Of a stretch of DNA of 64,000 nucleotides, positions 1 through 9,937 are shown piece after piece. Where the stretch lies: the NCBI RefSeq assembly GCF_017995515.1, contig NZ_JAGOIT010000004.1:1-64000 (forward strand). Reading direction: 5' to 3'. This stretch comes from Propionivibrio sp. (GTDB taxonomy: Bacteria; Pseudomonadota; Gammaproteobacteria; Burkholderiales; Rhodocyclaceae). The notes under the pieces are model-generated. The model searched no databases and had not been told where the DNA came from. It saw only the letters and a list, made by a program, of their open reading frames with translations. The translations under genes and the position numbers were made by a program. Each line of letters opens with the position of its first letter. The stretch's first letter is position 1.

Positions 1-210
1 GCGCGCCTCTTCGCCGGACAGGCGAGCGCACTCGTTCCACATGTCGTTTTCGATGCGGATGTATTCGTCGTAGAACGGCATCCGCAACTCCGGCCGAGCA
101 TGGAACACCGTCAGCCGCGCACGATTTTCCCGCGCCAGGATCGCCGCGTTGCGGATCGCTTTTTGCGATAATTCCGAACCATCGGTCGGAACGAGAATGT
201 GTTTGAACAA
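1..210 (-). CDS. Universal stress protein (UspA family), 3' part cut by window
   Basis: Seventy codons of the N-terminus are visible; the gene runs off the window start. The segment FKHILVPTDGSELSQKAI is the typical first beta strand and loop of a UspA domain, with the D of VPTDGS in the nucleotide-binding position. The best start is TTG at 208-210, four bases after a perfect AGGAGG; no ATG lies near this SD. UspA proteins are cytoplasmic stress proteins, and the gene stands beside a heat-shock block. The remainder and any second Usp domain cannot be seen. Confidence 0.8.
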   Translation of the reverse strand, partial: MFKHILVPTDGSELSQKAIRNAAILARENRARLTVFHARPELRMPFYDEYIRIENDMWNECARLSGEEAR

Positions 211-377
211 TGAACCTCCTATTTCTTGTAGCGCGGCCGCACGGTCGCCACGACTTGTCTGAGCCCGGTTCTACTGGGCGAATGGGCGATCTCGTTACCT
301 GATACGCCGTTATCGCGCAGCGAGCTGCGCTCCTACTTGTCCAGTTCCTCTGCATACGTGCCCATCTGCTTGCAGCA

Positions 378-704
378 TCAACCCGACGACCCGCGCAGGC
401 GGGCCAGCTCGTCCTGCAGATCAAGGACCAGCGCGGCGAGTTCGGGCATGGCGTTGAAGTCGCGTTCGAGCGCGTTGATCTGGCGGGCGCGGCGGATCTC
501 GCGGCCGGCGAATTGCCAGTGCGCGGGTTCGTCGCCGGACACGTCGAAGACGCCGGCCTCGACATGCACGCTTACCCAGTCGAGCGTGACGCCGCAGACG
601 GCGGCGAACTCTCCTCTGTCGAACCACTGCTCGTCGACGACGACGGCGGTAATCGGATCGCCCTGAGGAACTTCGTTGTTTGCAGAGTCGTCGGAAACAA
701 TCAT
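378..704 (-). CDS. cbpM: Chaperone modulator CbpM
   Basis: 108-residue protein with the MerR-like helix-turn-helix layout of CbpM: FDRGEFAAVCGV (first helices), then HWQFAGREIRRARQINALERDF and a C-terminal heptad-like DLQDELARL. CbpM binds the J domain of CbpA and restrains its co-chaperone and DNA-binding activity. It lies directly downstream of cbpA on the same strand (33 bases after its stop), the conserved cbpA-cbpM order. I chose ATG at 704 because GAGGAAAG lies about 7 bases upstream; an in-frame ATG at 731 would add 9 residues but has no clear SD. Confidence 0.85.
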   Translation of the reverse strand: MIVSDDSANNEVPQGDPITAVVVDEQWFDRGEFAAVCGVTLDWVSVHVEAGVFDVSGDEPAHWQFAGREIRRARQINALERDFNAMPELAALVLDLQDELARLRGSSG

Positions 705-737
705 CTCGCGTCTTTCCTCATCAAGGCTCATCAAGGC

Positions 738-1700
738 TTACCACGCGGCACGCGGATTGAAGGCCAGTTCGCGCTGCATCGTTTCATAGAACTGGCGAGC
801 CTTTGCATTACTTGCATCGGGCAGCACCACCTCGACGGTCAGGAAGAGGTCGCCCGGCGGATCGCCCGGAATGCCCTTGCCGCGCACGCGCATTGCGCGC
901 CCGCTCTGCGCGCCTTCGGGGATGCGTACCTTCACCTGCTGGCCGGCCGGCAGCGCGATGGCGATCGTCGCACCCAGCGCCGCTTCCCAAGGTGCGACGG
1001 GCAGCATGAGATGCAGGTCGCGCCCCTCGACACGGAAGCGCCGATGCGGCGCGAAATGCACTTCGAGATAGAGATCGCCAGCCTTGCCACCGGCCATGCC
1101 CGGCGCGCCCTGCCCGGCCAGCCGGATCAGCTGGCCTTCGCGCACGCCTTGCGGAATCCTGACGTTGAGCGTGCGCGTGGCGAGCGTGATCCGCCCGCCC
1201 GCGCCGACCTGCGGAACGCGCAGGCTGATCTGGCGCGTGCTGCCGGTCCACGCATCGTCGAGATCGATAACGACGCGTGCGTGGTGATCCTGGCCGCGCG
1301 CCTCGTAGCCGCCCGTTCCGCCCATCCCGCCCGTCGCACGAGGACCACGAGCGCCGCCAATGTGACTGAACAGTTCGGCGAAGAAGTCGCTGAAGTCGGC
1401 GGCGTTCTCGGGCGGAATGCCGTGGCCGGAGAACTCGAAACCGGCGTCCCAGTCGGGCGGCGGGCGGAAATCCTGGCCGGACTGGTATTCGCGCCCCAAC
1501 TGGTCATAGGCAGCGCGCCGCTCGGGGTCCGAGAGCACGGCGTAGGCTTCGTTGACTTCCTTCATGCGCGCATCGGCATCCGGTTCTTTCGAGACGTCCG
1601 GATGGTATTTGCGCGCCAGCTTGCGGTACTGCTTTTTGATTTCGTCGGCGCCCGCCGAGCGCTCGACGCCAAGTATCTGGTAGTAATCCCGGAATTTCAT
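738..1700 (-). CDS. cbpA: DnaJ-class co-chaperone CbpA
   Basis: 320-residue type II J-domain protein. The J domain occupies about residues 1-70, with the essential HPD motif in KYHPDVSKE. A Gly/Phe-rich stretch follows (FRPPPDWDAGFEFSGHG), then two beta-barrel C-terminal domains; the four-Cys zinc finger of DnaJ is absent, as expected for CbpA. It stimulates DnaK ATP hydrolysis and binds curved DNA in the nucleoid. The start has GAGG 6 bases upstream. It is first in a cbpA-cbpM operon behind a sigma-32-type promoter and diverges from three small heat-shock genes, consistent with heat induction. Confidence 0.93.
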   Translation of the reverse strand: MKFRDYYQILGVERSAGADEIKKQYRKLARKYHPDVSKEPDADARMKEVNEAYAVLSDPERRAAYDQLGREYQSGQDFRPPPDWDAGFEFSGHGIPPENAADFSDFFAELFSHIGGARGPRATGGMGGTGGYEARGQDHHARVVIDLDDAWTGSTRQISLRVPQVGAGGRITLATRTLNVRIPQGVREGQLIRLAGQGAPGMAGGKAGDLYLEVHFAPHRRFRVEGRDLHLMLPVAPWEAALGATIAIALPAGQQVKVRIPEGAQSGRAMRVRGKGIPGDPPGDLFLTVEVVLPDASNAKARQFYETMQRELAFNPRAAW

Positions 1701-1740
1701 TGAGGACCTCGTTCCAATACCTGTACGGCTTCTGCCTTGA

Positions 1741-1769
1741 ACATAGGTGCACGCCTGGCCGATTTCAAG
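1741..1769 (-). promoter_or_regulatory. Sigma-32-type promoter for cbpA-cbpM
   Basis: On the minus strand, CTTGAAA (1763-1769), a 14-base spacer, then ACCTATGT (1741-1748). This closely matches the RpoH consensus CTTGAAA-N13/14-CCCCATNT. It lies about 40-70 bases upstream of the cbpA start. Confidence 0.7.
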
Positions 1770-1785
1770 GGGTCAGTTTCGGGGT

Positions 1786-1814
1786 CTTGAAATGCGGCGG
1801 GAGCAACCCTATCT
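1786..1814 (+). promoter_or_regulatory. Sigma-32-type promoter for the small heat-shock operon
   Basis: CTTGAAA (1786-1792), a 14-base spacer, then CCCTATCT (1807-1814), close to the RpoH consensus. The first hsp20 ATG is at 1886. It points away from the cbpA promoter; the two -35 boxes are only 16 bases apart. Confidence 0.75.
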
Positions 1815-1885
1815 TGAATTCAAGCCCGCTGAAGTCTCCCTTTCGGCGGGTATCTATCCAAGCGTCCCAGCGAAAGGAGAGCACT

Positions 1886-2323
1886 ATGTACCGAACCCTG
1901 TTTCCCAGTGACATCTTCGCCAACCTGGACCGCCTGCAGCGCGAGTTCCAGCGCTATTCCGGTCCGGCGAGCAGCATTCGCGGCTTTGGTCGCGGCGGTT
2001 TCCCGGCGTTGAATGTCGGCACCACGCCCGAATCGATCGAAATCTTTGCCTTTGCGCCGGGGCTCGATCCGGCCACCGTGGACGTAACGATCGATCGCGG
2101 CGTCCTTACTCTCTCGGGTGAGCGCAAGAGCGGGTTGCCGGGCGATGGCGCCAAGTCGGCCGTGCATATCAACGAACGCTTTGCCGGCAGCTTCCGCCGC
2201 GTGGTCAGTTTGTCGGACGACGTCGATCCGGACAGCACGAAGGCGACCTACAGCGACGGCGTGCTGGCCATCAGCATCAAGCGCCGTACCGCCGCCCAGA
2301 GCCGTCGTATCAACATTCAGTAA
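1886..2323 (+). CDS. Hsp20 family small heat-shock protein (1 of 3)
   Basis: 145-residue alpha-crystallin-domain protein, an ATP-independent holdase. The ACD runs from about residue 38 (ALNVGTTPESIEIFAFAPG) to the end. GVLTLSGERK and the conserved A-x-x-x-G-V-L motif (ATYSDGVLAISI) mark the core beta strands. A longer open frame exists upstream, but AAAGGAGA five bases before ATG 1886 decides the start. The N-terminus MYRTLFPSDIFANLDRLQ is a normal short arm. The C-terminus ends RRINIQ, resembling the I-x-I oligomerisation tail. It is first of three tandem hsp20 genes behind a sigma-32-type promoter. Confidence 0.93.
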   Translation: MYRTLFPSDIFANLDRLQREFQRYSGPASSIRGFGRGGFPALNVGTTPESIEIFAFAPGLDPATVDVTIDRGVLTLSGERKSGLPGDGAKSAVHINERFAGSFRRVVSLSDDVDPDSTKATYSDGVLAISIKRRTAAQSRRINIQ

Positions 2324-2341
2324 TCGCTTGAGGAGACCGAG

Positions 2342-2734
2342 ATGAGTGACACCAATGTTGCCAAGACCGATGCAAGGAGCACTGAAGCCGAACGCACGGA
2401 AACGGGCGTCATGCTGCCGCCGGTCGATGTGATCGAGGATGCGCTGGGCATCACGCTCTACGCCGACCTGCCGGGTGTGCCGAAGGACAAGCTGCACGTG
2501 CGCATCGACGCCGACGCGCTGACCATCGAAGGCGAAGTGAGCCTGCCGCTGGCCGGCAATCTGGAACCCAGCCACGTGGAAGTGCAAATGCCGCGTTACC
2601 AGCGCACCTTCACGCTCGGCAAGGAACTCGACAGCGAGAAGGTGGCCGCCGAGTTCCGCCACGGTGTGCTCAAACTGAGCATTCCCAAGGTCGAGCACGC
2701 CAAACCGCGCAAGATCGAAGTTCAGGTGGCTTGA
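2342..2734 (+). CDS. Hsp20 family small heat-shock protein (2 of 3)
   Basis: 130 residues. A short polar N-arm (residues 1-30) is followed by an alpha-crystallin domain: PPVDVIEDALGITLYADLPG, DALTIEGEV, then FRHGVLKLSIPK as the A/F-x-x-G-V-L signature, and C-terminal RKIEVQVA. It begins 18 bases after the preceding hsp20 stop, with GAGGAGACCGAG as SD, so the two are almost certainly cotranscribed. It differs strongly in sequence from its neighbours, so this looks like an old family expansion rather than a recent duplication. Confidence 0.92.
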   Translation: MSDTNVAKTDARSTEAERTETGVMLPPVDVIEDALGITLYADLPGVPKDKLHVRIDADALTIEGEVSLPLAGNLEPSHVEVQMPRYQRTFTLGKELDSEKVAAEFRHGVLKLSIPKVEHAKPRKIEVQVA

Positions 2735-2800
2735 TACCCTTGGGCCGGTTCGACGAGCCGGCCCATCGGCATTCCATTCGAATCCTGGAGGAATGACATC

Positions 2801-3316
2801 ATGAAACTGGACGAACTGAAAGAGGGACTGAACAGTGCCTGGAACACGGTCACCGAAGGCGTGACCGAGGGCTGGCAGCGGTTGCGCAAGTCGGTTGGCG
2901 CAATCACGCACTTCAAGTCGAGCGAGGACAGCAAACTGCCCGCCAGCAAGGATGTGGATGATGAAGCCTATTGGCCGAGAACGGCCTGGGCGATGCTCGC
3001 CGGCAACGTTTTCGAGGACGACGCCAAGATCGTCGTGCGCCTCGAAATCCCCGGCATGCAGAAGGACAACTTCACCGTCGAAGTGCAGAACGGCGCCTTG
3101 ATCGTCTCGGGTGAAAAGCGCTTCGAAAGCGAAACGACCGAAGGCCGCTACCGCAGCTTCCAGTGCGCCTACGGTTCTTTCCGGCGCAGCGTGCAACTAC
3201 CGGCCACGGTCATCGCCGACCGGGCGCAGGCCAGCTACAAGGACGGCATCCTGAGGATCGAACTACCGAAGGAGACGCCGGCCAGGCCGCGGATGATCGA
3301 GGTGAAGATCGAATAG
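2801..3316 (+). CDS. Hsp20 family small heat-shock protein (3 of 3)
   Basis: 171 residues with a longer N-terminal arm (about 60 residues, amphipathic: MKLDELKEGLNSAWNTVTEG) before the alpha-crystallin domain (VRLEIPGMQKDNFTVEVQNG, GALIVSGEKRF, ASYKDGILRIELPK). The C-terminus is RPRMIEVKIE, containing an I-x-V-type tail. The start is supported by CTGGAGGAATGAC upstream of ATG 2801. It follows gene 2 after 66 bases and probably belongs to the same heat-shock operon; a long-loop hairpin follows its stop. Confidence 0.92.
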   Translation: MKLDELKEGLNSAWNTVTEGVTEGWQRLRKSVGAITHFKSSEDSKLPASKDVDDEAYWPRTAWAMLAGNVFEDDAKIVVRLEIPGMQKDNFTVEVQNGALIVSGEKRFESETTEGRYRSFQCAYGSFRRSVQLPATVIADRAQASYKDGILRIELPKETPARPRMIEVKIE

Positions 3317-3338
3317 CGCGCCCGCCGCACGCAATAAT

Positions 3339-3375
3339 GGCCCTGGCAAGCGCGCAATCGACGCCGACCAGGGCC
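3339..3375 (+). terminator. Hairpin after the hsp20 operon
   Basis: Perfect 8-bp arms GGCCCTGG (3339-3346) and CCAGGGCC (3368-3375) with a 21-base loop, followed by GTTTC. The loop is long and the T-run weak, so this is only a possible terminator. Confidence 0.4.
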
Positions 3376-3418
3376 GTTTCATAAATGAGGAATGAGAGTG
3401 ACCGACAGCACTCCACTA

Positions 3419-3521
3419 CCGTTCGCCCTGAGCCTGTCGAAGGGCGGGATGCCCTCATTTCGGGCCCGTTCATGCCCTTCGGCAGGCTCAGGACAGGATT
3501 CGACAAGCTCACCACGAACGG
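3419..3521. repeat. REP-like palindromic repeat cluster
   Basis: Begins CCGTTCGCCCTGAGCCTGTC and ends with its complement-like TTCGACAAGCTCACCACGAA; an inverted CCTTCGGCAGGCTCAGGAC lies inside. The unit is the family GTTCGCCCTGAG-C-TGTCGAAGGG. A second copy lies at 7417-7475 inside a coding frame. Here it fills the space between the hsp20 operon and the convergent yceI gene, where it may also end transcripts. Confidence 0.8.
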
Positions 3522-3537
3522 AAAAGGCGCGCTCTTC

Positions 3538-4116
3538 CTATTCCTTGATCGCCTCAACCGCCAGATCGATCGTCACTTCATCGCCGACGTTCGGCGCGTA
3601 CTTGCCGGCGCCGAACTCGGTGCGGCTGATCCTGGTCGTTGCGTTGGCGCCGATCGCGTCCTTCTTCAGCATCGGGTGCGGTTGCAGGATGAAGGAGGTC
3701 AAGGTGAGCGTTACTGGCTTGGTAACGCCCTTGATCGTCAGATCGCCTTCGACGGCGACGGGCTTGTCGCCTTCAAAACGCACTTTGGTCGACTTGAACG
3801 TCGCGCTCGGGAATTTCTCGGTACTCAGGAAATCTTCGCCCTGGATGTGACCGTTGAAGACGTCGAAACCGGTATCAACCGACGTGGTGTCGATGACGAC
3901 GTCGACCGAGCCGGTCTTCGCCTCGCGGTCGAGCACGATCTTGCCGCTCGTCTTGTTGAAGCGGCTCAGCTGCGTCGAGAAGCCGAAGTGGCTGTAGGAG
4001 AAGCGCGGGAAGGTGTGCGAACCGTCAATGATGAAGGTTTCGGGCGCGGCCAGCACGGCACCACTGAAAGTGGCGATGACTGCTGCGGCCAGGGTGAGGC
4101 GGGTTTTCTTGTTCAT
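3538..4116 (-). CDS. YceI family periplasmic protein
   Basis: 192 residues. Residues 1-23 form a signal peptide (MNKKTRLTLAAAVIATFSGAVLA, cleavage after AxA-like VLA). The mature part has the YceI lipocalin-like pattern: FIIDGSHTFPRFSYSHFGFS, GSVDVVIDTTSVDTG, FLSTEKFPSATFKST, GDLTIKGVTKPVTLTL, then FGAGKYAPNVGDEVTIDLAVEA. YceI proteins bind isoprenoid or amide lipids in the periplasm; the exact ligand is unknown here. SD AGGAGCATCGCC precedes the ATG. It is third in a likely cybB-yceI-yceI unit. Confidence 0.9.
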   Translation of the reverse strand: MNKKTRLTLAAAVIATFSGAVLAAPETFIIDGSHTFPRFSYSHFGFSTQLSRFNKTSGKIVLDREAKTGSVDVVIDTTSVDTGFDVFNGHIQGEDFLSTEKFPSATFKSTKVRFEGDKPVAVEGDLTIKGVTKPVTLTLTSFILQPHPMLKKDAIGANATTRISRTEFGAGKYAPNVGDEVTIDLAVEAIKE

Positions 4117-4171
4117 GGCGATGCTCCTGATTGAATAGAGGTGGAACAGGGTCTTGAGGGTGATACAGCTG

Positions 4172-4744
4172 CTACTTCCCGCCTGATGCGAGGACTTTGA
4201 ACTTCACTTGAATCTCGTTGGCGACGACGCTGAAGTCGGCCCAGTCGCCTTCGCCGATGGCGAAATCCGCGCGCTTGATGACGAAGCTGCCGTCGAACGT
4301 CGCCTGGTCGCCCTGCACCGTCACCGTCGTCGGCGCGACGACCGGCTGCGTCTTGCCCTTGATCGTCAGCTGACCCGCGACTTCGTAGCGATTGCCGCCG
4401 AGCGCCTTGACCGACGTCGAGATGAACTTGGCCGTCGGGAAATCCTTGGTGTTGAACCACGGCTTGCCGGCAACCTCGGTATTGCCGTCGGACGTCCCGG
4501 TGTCGATGCTCACCAGGTCGACGTCGAGGCTGACCTTGGCGTTCGCGGCGTTGGCCGGGTCGAAGGCAAGCTGCGTGCTGAACTTCTTGAAATGCCCGTC
4601 CATGCCGACGTTCATCTGCTTGAAGGTGAAGTTGATCGCGCTCTTGTCGGCGAGCACGGTCTTGAACTCGACGGCCTGCGCAAAGGCCGGCAAGCCCAGC
4701 GCGGCGACAAGGCCGAGAATACGGATGAGGCGTGCGTTGTTCAT
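4172..4744 (-). CDS. YceI family periplasmic protein (paralogue)
   Basis: 190 residues. A signal peptide (MNNARLIRILGLVAALGLPAFAQA) is followed by a YceI domain: INFTFKQMNVGMDGHFKKFS, KVSLDVDLVSIDTG, WFNTKDFPTAKFISTS, GQLTIKGKTQPVVAP, ADFAIGEGDWADFS. It lies 55 bases upstream of the other yceI and 29 bases downstream of the cytochrome b561 gene, all on one strand. YceI next to cytochrome b561 is a common proteobacterial pairing and suggests a periplasmic redox or quinone-related role (inference). AAAAGGAAATAGCA gives a good SD. Confidence 0.9.
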   Translation of the reverse strand: MNNARLIRILGLVAALGLPAFAQAVEFKTVLADKSAINFTFKQMNVGMDGHFKKFSTQLAFDPANAANAKVSLDVDLVSIDTGTSDGNTEVAGKPWFNTKDFPTAKFISTSVKALGGNRYEVAGQLTIKGKTQPVVAPTTVTVQGDQATFDGSFVIKRADFAIGEGDWADFSVVANEIQVKFKVLASGGK

Positions 4745-4773
4745 TGCTATTTCCTTTTATTCGATGCGGAATG

Positions 4774-5307
4774 TCAGGTGTTCTTCGAAGGCAACATGCG
4801 CGTGAGCACATCGTCGCGATCGAGGAAGTGGTGTTTTAGCGCCGCCGCGACGTGGCCGATGACGACGGCGGCGAGCAGCATGTTCAAGGCCCAGTGCGCG
4901 GTCTGCAGCAGCTTGGCGAGTTCATCGTTCTTGGCCAGCAGGTCGGGAATCGGCCACACGCCAAAGTAGACCGTCTGGATGCCCTTGGCCGAGCTCATCA
5001 GCCAGCCCGAGAGCGGCACGGCGATCATCAGCAGGTAGAGCGCCGCGTGGCCGGCGTGCGCGACGAACCGCTCGCCGCGCGACATGTGCACCGGCAGTTC
5101 CGGCGGACGATGCGTCGCGCGCCAGACGATGCGGAAGGCGAGCAACGCAAAGAGCGTCACCCCGGCCCACTTGTGCCACGAGTAATACTTGAGCTTGGCC
5201 GGCGACACCGGCAGGTCGGCCATGTAGCGGCCGAACAAGAAGATGCCGACGATGCCGGCGGCCATCGCCCAATGCACGACGATCGCAGTTGCGGTGTATT
5301 TCTTCAT
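4774..5307 (-). CDS. Cytochrome b561 family membrane protein
   Basis: 177 residues, four predicted membrane helices. The paired histidines of the family that ligate two b haems are visible in IVVHWAMAAG, SWHKWAGV, HAGHAALYLLM and AHWALNMLLAAVVIGHVAAALKHH. Such proteins pass electrons between the quinone pool and a periplasmic acceptor. I chose ATG 5307 (MKKYTATAIVVHW), preceded by GGGAGACGGG; upstream in-frame codons give only an implausible extension. It is first of a unit with two YceI genes and diverges from a LysR regulator. Confidence 0.9.
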   Translation of the reverse strand: MKKYTATAIVVHWAMAAGIVGIFLFGRYMADLPVSPAKLKYYSWHKWAGVTLFALLAFRIVWRATHRPPELPVHMSRGERFVAHAGHAALYLLMIAVPLSGWLMSSAKGIQTVYFGVWPIPDLLAKNDELAKLLQTAHWALNMLLAAVVIGHVAAALKHHFLDRDDVLTRMLPSKNT

Positions 5308-5378
5308 CCCGTCTCCCGAAAACATGGCGCCACTTTAGTGCTTAAGCCTGGAGCGAAATAGGAGACAATCGGGAAAAT

Positions 5379-5401
5379 ATTGTTCCTCGATCGGCAACAA
5401 T
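5379..5401. promoter_or_regulatory. Candidate LysR-type operator (T-N11-A)
   Basis: ATTGTT (5379-5384), 11 bases, AACAAT (5396-5401): a perfect dyad with the T-N11-A geometry of LysR boxes. It sits in the 128-bp gap between the divergent cytochrome b561 and lysR starts. Confidence 0.55.
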
Positions 5402-5435
5402 AAACCGGAAACCAATCGTCCGCGGGGAGGTCAGG

Positions 5436-6341
5436 ATGGATCGTCTCGATGCGATGCGGCTCTTTGTACGCGTCGCCGAACTTGGCAGTTTCTCGGCCGT
5501 CGCGCTGCAACTCGGCGCCGCGCGTTCCGTCGTCACGCGGCAAATCGCCGCACTGGAAAGCCATCTCGGCACCAAGCTGCTCGCACGCAGCACACGCCGC
5601 CTGTCTCTCACCTCGGCCGGTACGGCTTACCTTGAGAAGTGCCGGGAAATCCTCAATCTCGTCGAAATCGCCGAGACCGGGCTCGCCGAGGAACGCCAGA
5701 CGCCGCGCGGCCCGATTCGCCTGAGCCTGCCGCTCGTTTACAGTCTGCGTCACCTCGCGCCGCTGCTGATCGAGTTCTCGCGCCGCTACCCGGAGGTCGA
5801 ACTCGACATGGATTTCTCGGACCGGCGCTCAAACCTGATCCAGGAAGGCATCGACCTCGCCGTGCGCATCACGCCCCGGCTCGAACCGGGCGACGTCGCG
5901 CGCCGTCTCGGCTCCGCGCGCATGGTCGTGCTCGCCTCGTCCGACTATCTGGCGGCGCACGGCGAACCCCTGCACCCGGCAGAACTCATCGACCACCAGT
6001 GCCTGGGCTACACCGCCGGACCGTCAAGCCAGCGCTGGAGCTTCCTGGTCGACGACCGGATCGAATCGTTCGGCATCTGGCCCCGCCTGCTTGCCAACAA
6101 CGGCGACGTGCTGCTCAAAGCCGCAGTCGCCGGCCTCGGCATCGCCCAGCAGCCGACCTTCATCGCCGACGAATTCCTGCACAGCGGGGAACTGCGCGAA
6201 ATCCTGCAGGATTACCCACTGCCCGAGCTCGGCATCTACGCCGTGCTGCCCGGCAACCGTCACATCCCGCACCGCCTGCGCGTGCTGATGGATTTTCTCG
6301 TCGAGCGGCTGGCCGACGGCGAGCGCCCGGCGCCTGCCTGA
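5436..6341 (+). CDS. LysR family transcriptional regulator
   Basis: 301 residues. Residues 1-60 hold the winged helix-turn-helix (MRLFVRVAELGSFSAVALQL, ARSVVTRQIAALESHLGTKL, STRRLSLTSAGTAYL). Residues about 90-295 form the LysR substrate-binding domain, beginning GPIRLSLPLVYSLRHLAPLL. The protein belongs to the CrgA/YafC-like subgroup by its N-terminus (MDRLDAMRLFVRVAE). It is divergent from the cytochrome b561-yceI-yceI genes with a T-N11-A dyad between, so it likely controls them and itself. The inducer is unknown. Confidence 0.93.
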   Translation: MDRLDAMRLFVRVAELGSFSAVALQLGAARSVVTRQIAALESHLGTKLLARSTRRLSLTSAGTAYLEKCREILNLVEIAETGLAEERQTPRGPIRLSLPLVYSLRHLAPLLIEFSRRYPEVELDMDFSDRRSNLIQEGIDLAVRITPRLEPGDVARRLGSARMVVLASSDYLAAHGEPLHPAELIDHQCLGYTAGPSSQRWSFLVDDRIESFGIWPRLLANNGDVLLKAAVAGLGIAQQPTFIADEFLHSGELREILQDYPLPELGIYAVLPGNRHIPHRLRVLMDFLVERLADGERPAPA

Positions 6342-6356
6342 CCGACGCACAAACGC

Positions 6357-8518
<2,162 letters not shown>

Positions 8519-8522
<4 letters not shown>

Positions 8523-9937
8523 GGCATCCTCGGGTCGAAGGCGTCGCGCAGCGCGTCGGCGAACAGATTGGCGGCGAGCACGAGGACGAACATGAAGGTG
8601 AAGGCCGACGCCAGCGACCACCACACCATCGGCTCGCGTGCCAGTTCCATGCGCGCGTTGTTGATCATCATGCCGAAGCTCGTCATCGTTGCATCGACGC
8701 CGATGCCGACGTAGGAGAGCACGGCCTCGGCGAGCACCAGCCCGGAGAAATCCATGACCAGCGCGATGACGACGATGTGCATGAGGTTGGGCAGGATGTG
8801 GCGCCGGATGATGGCGAGATCCGAGACGCCAAAGGCCTGCGCCGCCTGGATGTAGTCGAGCTCGCGCAGCTTGAGCGTCTCGCCGCGCAGCAGCCTGCAG
8901 AGGCCGGTCCAGCTCGTCATGCCGAGGATCAGGCAGAGCGCGAGCAGACGCAGGTCGGCCCGTTCGGCCGCGGTGGAGAACCACTGCGGGTGTGTGTCGA
9001 TGATCACCTGCATCATCAGCACGGCGGCGGCGATCAGCAGGACGCCGGGAATCGACGACAGCGTCGTGTAGACGTACTGGATCGCGTCATCGACCCAGCC
9101 GCGAAAATAGCCGGCCAGGATGCCGAGACCGATGGCCAGCGGCAGCGTGACCAGCGTCGTCACCAGCCCGAGGACGAGCGCGGTGCGGATGCTCTTCAAT
9201 ACCTGATAGAAGACATCCTGCCCGACCTTGTCGGTGCCGAGGACGTGATAGTCGACGCACAGCGCGACGAGCGGCGCGACGACCAGCAGCATGCCGCCAA
9301 GCGTGAGCAGCACGGCGTTCCAGGCAAAGCCGGTCTCGCCGCGCCACGCAGCACGCCCCGCCGTGCGTACGTCGCGGCCAGCGCGACGCGCCAGTAGCCG
9401 CACGACACCGATGGCGATGCCGGCGAACAGCGCGATCGCCAGCACCTCGGCGGCGAGTACGCGCCGGGCGATATCGCCGGGGCGCAGGCTCTCGTCGTCG
9501 CCGAGATGCGCACCGCCGAACTTCAGGCGCGGGAAGTCGCGGACCGGATGGACGCTGCCGTCGGCCGCGCGCGCATCGACGAATTCCTTGGCGTAGGAAC
9601 GCGTCGCCAGCGGCGCGGAGTACGTTTTCTCGACGCGCGTGCGCAACGGCGTCGCCAGGGCGTCAAGTAGCGAGAGCACCTCGACCGCGTAGGCGGTCGG
9701 CTGCCCGGCATCCGCGCTCTCCAGGCGTGACCGGTAATGCAGCGAGTCGAGCAGGGCCACGGCGACGAAGGCGACGAGCACGGTCGCCGCCGCCATGCCC
9801 CGCCGGCTCTGCCCCATCCGCCGCCATGCCGCGCGCAGCGGCGGGTTGCGCGACGAGGCGACGCCGAGCGCGATCCCGGCCAGCACGAGCAGCCAGATCA
9901 GCAGGTCGGACCAGAGGATGACGGGCAGAAAGGTCAT
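8519..9937 (-). CDS. Peptide-type ABC importer permease (DppC/YejE-like)
   Basis: 472 residues, longer than the usual 300 for DppC. Two N-terminal membrane segments flank a large periplasmic insert (about residues 60-150) containing LKFGGAHLGDDE. The second half is the BPD permease domain, with the OppC-type phrase HVLGTDKVGQDVFYQVLKSI and the EAA loop DYIQAAQAFGVSDLAIIRRHILPN. YejE of microcin C-type importers has a comparable extra segment. ATG 9937 overlaps the previous permease stop by 4 bases; its stop overlaps the ATPase start by 4 bases. The open frame continues upstream of 9937 but that part reads as the antisense-like shadow of the previous gene. Confidence 0.88.
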
